Shown here piece after piece: positions 62,501 to 64,000 of a stretch of DNA of 64,000 nucleotides (position 1 is its first letter; the number at the start of each line of letters is the position of its first letter). The stretch is from RGIG5612 sp964528825 (lineage in GTDB: Bacteria; Bacillota; Clostridia; Lachnospirales; Lachnospiraceae), in contig CAZGVB010000002.1 of the NCBI GenBank assembly GCA_964528825.1, forward strand, positions 1-64,000. The letters are read 5' to 3'. Below the pieces are notes generated by a model that did no database searches, was not told the origin of the DNA, and worked only from the letters and a program-made list of their open reading frames with translations. The translations under genes were made by a program, and so were the position numbers.

Positions 62501-63585
62501 TCGGCCTTGATCTCTTCCTCATCATCCCATGCATTTATCGTTTTTTGTAAAGCTGAGCCTATCTCATCGGGCCACTCCACATGATCGTCACCGCCTTGCA
62601 GGCCTACATTATCTTCATCAAAGATCCCGTGATCGTTTTCTTTTTTATTATCTTCGTTTGCTGTATTTTCATCCAGCTCTTTTAAGATATCATCAATCGG
62701 TATGACCTTAGTATCCTGTATATTTGACGGTGCTCCTTCACCTTCTGCACATACATGCATATCATCCGCCGCATCTTTTTGCTCTTCTGTAAGAGAGATG
62801 TCGGAGTCCGTATTATTCCTGTCTGTATTATCTTTGTCTGTATTTTCTTTGTTTATATTATCTTTGTTTGTATTATCCTTGCCTGCATTGTCCTTTGAGA
62901 TATCATCTGAAGTCTCATCATGCAAATCCTCGCTATCCTCTATAGCCGCTCTTTCTTCGGGCTCAAGATAATCCTTCATTATCTGTTCATATTGCTTTTG
63001 CTGAGAAGGAGTAAGCGCTACATGACTGAATTTCAGTTCTAATGCGTTCTTTACATATTCACCGCCCGAAAACCACAGACAGATGTCATCGCAAAGTCTT
63101 GCACACTTCTCTCCCTGTCCGCATTCATGATAAAGCTTTGCAAGCTCATATTCCCATTTATCGCTTTTTTCCGTCTCAAGATATTTTTCAAGTACTGCGG
63201 CAAGCTTTTCGGGGGAGATGCCTCCTGCCCTGCCTATCTCATATTTGAGCAAATATCTCTTTGAATTGTTGCCTGAAAGCCTGCAATAGTCCTTATTATA
63301 TCTGACAGCACTGTCCAGATCGCCTGTCTTTATGCAAAGCATACATAGCTTGTATGCTATCTGTCTGCTTTCTCTGTTTCGTCCGAAGGCCTCCTCGAGT
63401 ACCTCGAGCGCGTCATCATTTCTGTCAAGCTTTGCATAGGAGTCGGAGATCATCTCAAGAGTCTTGACATCCTTGAGCTTACCCGGATCGATCGCATCGC
63501 CGTATGCCGCTACAGCTTCATAATCTTCGTCCTCATATGCCCTTTTTATCTCATTTAGGAATTCCCGGTATTCCTGTTTGTCCAT
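59593..63585 (-). CDS. Giant acidic TPR and P-loop ATPase protein
   Basis: About 1330 aa. Residues 1-190 are TPR-like helical repeats (DDALEVLEEAFGRNRES, GDLDSAVRYNKDYC). A Lys/Asp/Asn pentapeptide repeat follows, then about 800 mostly disordered acidic residues with a Lys/Glu/Ala coiled coil near 420-500. The last 270 residues form an AAA-type domain: Walker A GDIKTGKTYL, Walker B-like HLIIENVGYLDD, arginine-rich end. GGAG 6 nt before ATG 63585 sets the start. It lies 34 bp after recR. Similar recR-adjacent proteins exist in Lachnospiraceae as I recall; function unknown. Confidence 0.82.
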   Translation of the reverse strand: MDKQEYREFLNEIKRAYEDEDYEAVAAYGDAIDPGKLKDVKTLEMISDSYAKLDRNDDALEVLEEAFGRNRESRQIAYKLCMLCIKTGDLDSAVRYNKDYCRLSGNNSKRYLLKYEIGRAGGISPEKLAAVLEKYLETEKSDKWEYELAKLYHECGQGEKCARLCDDICLWFSGGEYVKNALELKFSHVALTPSQQKQYEQIMKDYLEPEERAAIEDSEDLHDETSDDISKDNAGKDNTNKDNINKENTDKDNTDRNNTDSDISLTEEQKDAADDMHVCAEGEGAPSNIQDTKVIPIDDILKELDENTANEDNKKENDHGIFDEDNVGLQGGDDHVEWPDEIGSALQKTINAWDDEEEIKAEACEAEAYEALNEGNGKTISMDQLRTLIQQGNSKAAAQGVFFTYEQPTDEDIAIEKAQKEAREEARRKQQEAKRIAYEEKKRHEAELARMAEEENAAREAAAAAAKESERIERDARIEAEMSKACQEFGENLQWQQEYEKAEEDLKTNGLDRDEEKMLIEEADLILKELTTSDSDDSDDGGFEGLEGVFEDEADNVQNDPQDADAEQNIDLLQRAGAVHMAVALQGSGAAQCIDSETDADLTENEIEHEAQLEDEINEVAETIAGQSDSEGDIGATLIFGRKELDSALNNQIYEDMTPEEKLGEEIRKIITDSNETLEIDMQETRSIRIKLSAASAGKLGVLNARLSQYASSVIKPELYPAGAAAADTDIENGPRIIDNVDFSYISVSSDDSGQLGLDVESLTPEMIDDDSMEGQLSIDDILEELNVEKPDAIEESGVSGVEIERLRMIQSAVNLTSPVVLPYAMDDPMFDDIEISDMDGNNEKRKGDIFAFDPKKIGLVEGAQSSDIPSDIGDNMSEGHTGLSGDLSDHASNEQALSGENAITGMISKGIPTDIDMIRPDVQAEEYPDMSAICAAAEGDNVDITGEVSGCDEGIDTDEPDIAVQTAAGSLHESEAEDAIARFEIMNAEERSKQGLYEDVPDQDEEFGKLMDEFETAGISGASEEEKDEDDILDTDAFDELFSKFLTSSETEDEHVEPESDMVSAKDETLSSGSSNKGKGYILPENIKKEVSEFLLIDGMEEQICKCIGDIIDAKRCGDESGGNLVVTGDIKTGKTYLAIEMIKAISQEIDGANGKVAKVQSELLNGKNLDKVLQKIGGSHLIIENVGYLDDTTVENLINIMKEHRYSGMITLEGNQLAVESLFGSFPELKGMFKNRVDINELSIIEWADIAAKYAKERGYVLDDIAKLALHAKINEINVPTRRLGYDDVIGIIDKAIERAEKRNSGKLFSAFKKNDDVKQKILESDLM
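62806..62895. repeat. Six 15-bp repeats in the giant TPR/P-loop gene
   Basis: Six in-frame units such as TGTCTGTATTATCTT (plus strand) encode KDNAG, KDNTN, KDNIN, KENTD, KDNTD, RNNTD. Same unit length and copy number as the tract in the decarboxylase gene. Confidence 0.88.
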
Positions 63586-63619
63586 GCTTCTCTCCAATCA
63601 GCGATCCGTATATTTATAT

Positions 63620-64000
63620 TTATATTTCTACTCTTCCCTCAAGTGCTCTCAGCAATGTGATCTCATCTATACATTCCAGATCACCTCCCACGGGTACTCC
63701 GCTCGCGATGCGGCTTATCTTTATACCCGACGGCTTTATGAGCTTGCTGATATACATAGCGGTGGTCTCACCCTCAAGAGTGGAATTTGTGGCTATGATG
63801 ACCTCTTTTATATCACCCCTGAGGCGTTCTACAAGTTCCTTAAGCCTGATATCCGAAGGTCCTATGCCCAGCATCGGAGAAATAGCTCCTCCAAGCACAT
63901 GATAGACCCCCTCATACTTTCCGGTCCTCTCATATGCAGCCAGATCTCTCGAGGTCTCCACTACCATTATAATGCCCTGATCGCGATTCTTGTTTCGACA
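63620..64000 (-). CDS. recR: Recombination protein RecR, 5' end beyond the window
   Basis: C-terminal 126 residues or so of RecR, which with RecO/RecF loads RecA at gaps. The frame stays open to the window edge, giving CRNKNRDQGIIMVVETSRDL, i.e. the end of the zinc finger and the start of the Toprim domain (VVETSRDLAAYERTG, YHVLGGAISPMLGIGP, ATNSTLEGETTAMYI, ISRIASGVPVGGDLE). The true start and the first zinc-finger Cys lie outside. Confidence 0.95.
   Translation of the reverse strand, partial: CRNKNRDQGIIMVVETSRDLAAYERTGKYEGVYHVLGGAISPMLGIGPSDIRLKELVERLRGDIKEVIIATNSTLEGETTAMYISKLIKPSGIKISRIASGVPVGGDLECIDEITLLRALEGRVEI

Overview
The window looks like chromosomal DNA of a Firmicute of class Clostridia, most probably family Lachnospiraceae. 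The grounds are a SCIFF ranthipeptide with its radical-SAM maturase, the uvrC-hprK-murB-whiA-HPr-dnaE block, a K+-type membrane pyrophosphatase, an Amt-PII fusion, MscL with a zinc-ribbon tail, clean GGAGG ribosome binding sites, and TTGACA-17-TATAAT type promoters. I cannot name a genus. The HU-rqcP-divIC-tilS-hpt-ftsH block lacks the sporulation genes that normally interrupt it (yabP, yabQ, spoIIE), which fits a lineage that no longer sporulates. Most genes lie on the minus strand.

Layout. 0-5.2 kb: lysS, greA, dusB, coaX, a small conserved gene and a SpoU-type rRNA methyltransferase. 5.2-13.7 kb: dnaE, a Crh/HPr-like protein without the catalytic His, whiA, murB, hprK and uvrC, linking DNA replication, cell wall synthesis and carbon control. 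13.9-18.7 kb: class B sortase (+), aminotransferase (-), lipoprotein (+) and typA (+). 18.7-25.0 kb: a self-contained minus-strand locus made of a secreted 140-aa protein, a large permease with an M1-like but HExxH-free ectodomain, an ABC ATPase, a small permease, a LytTR response regulator and a GHKL kinase. This is the best candidate for an undescribed peptide export, sensing or immunity system. 25.3-31.7 kb: hppA, rpsT, an acyltransferase, a glycosyltransferase, mnmA and a small unknown gene.

31.8-32.5 kb holds a tandem array of 138-140-bp units carrying covarying hairpins, enclosed by a perfect 15-bp inverted repeat and followed by an intrinsic terminator. It is broken by a 100-N scaffold gap. 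A diverged single copy lies between the SCIFF gene and its maturase. A separate 63-64-bp module sits at an almost constant distance (25-27 bp) upstream of the -35 box of three genes (the 31.7-kb small gene, the SCIFF gene and a 616-aa Sel1-like gene), suggesting a shared regulator.

32.7-44.1 kb: a LysR regulator, an Orn/Lys/Arg-type decarboxylase with a 5-residue repeat tract, the SCIFF maturase and precursor, an ECF transporter (S component, fused double ATPase, T component), mscL, a lipoprotein and the Sel1-like protein. 44.5-53.6 kb: amt-glnB fusion, threonine ammonia-lyase, uvrA, a small unknown gene and uvrB. 53.7-64 kb: ftsH, hpt, tilS, divIC, rqcP, hup, pgsA (+), a very large acidic TPR/P-loop protein and the 3' part of recR running off the window.

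Short in-frame or intergenic tandem duplications are unusually common (decarboxylase, TPR/P-loop protein, DivIC, ecfA 3' end, the 33.7-kb and 44.3-kb spacers).
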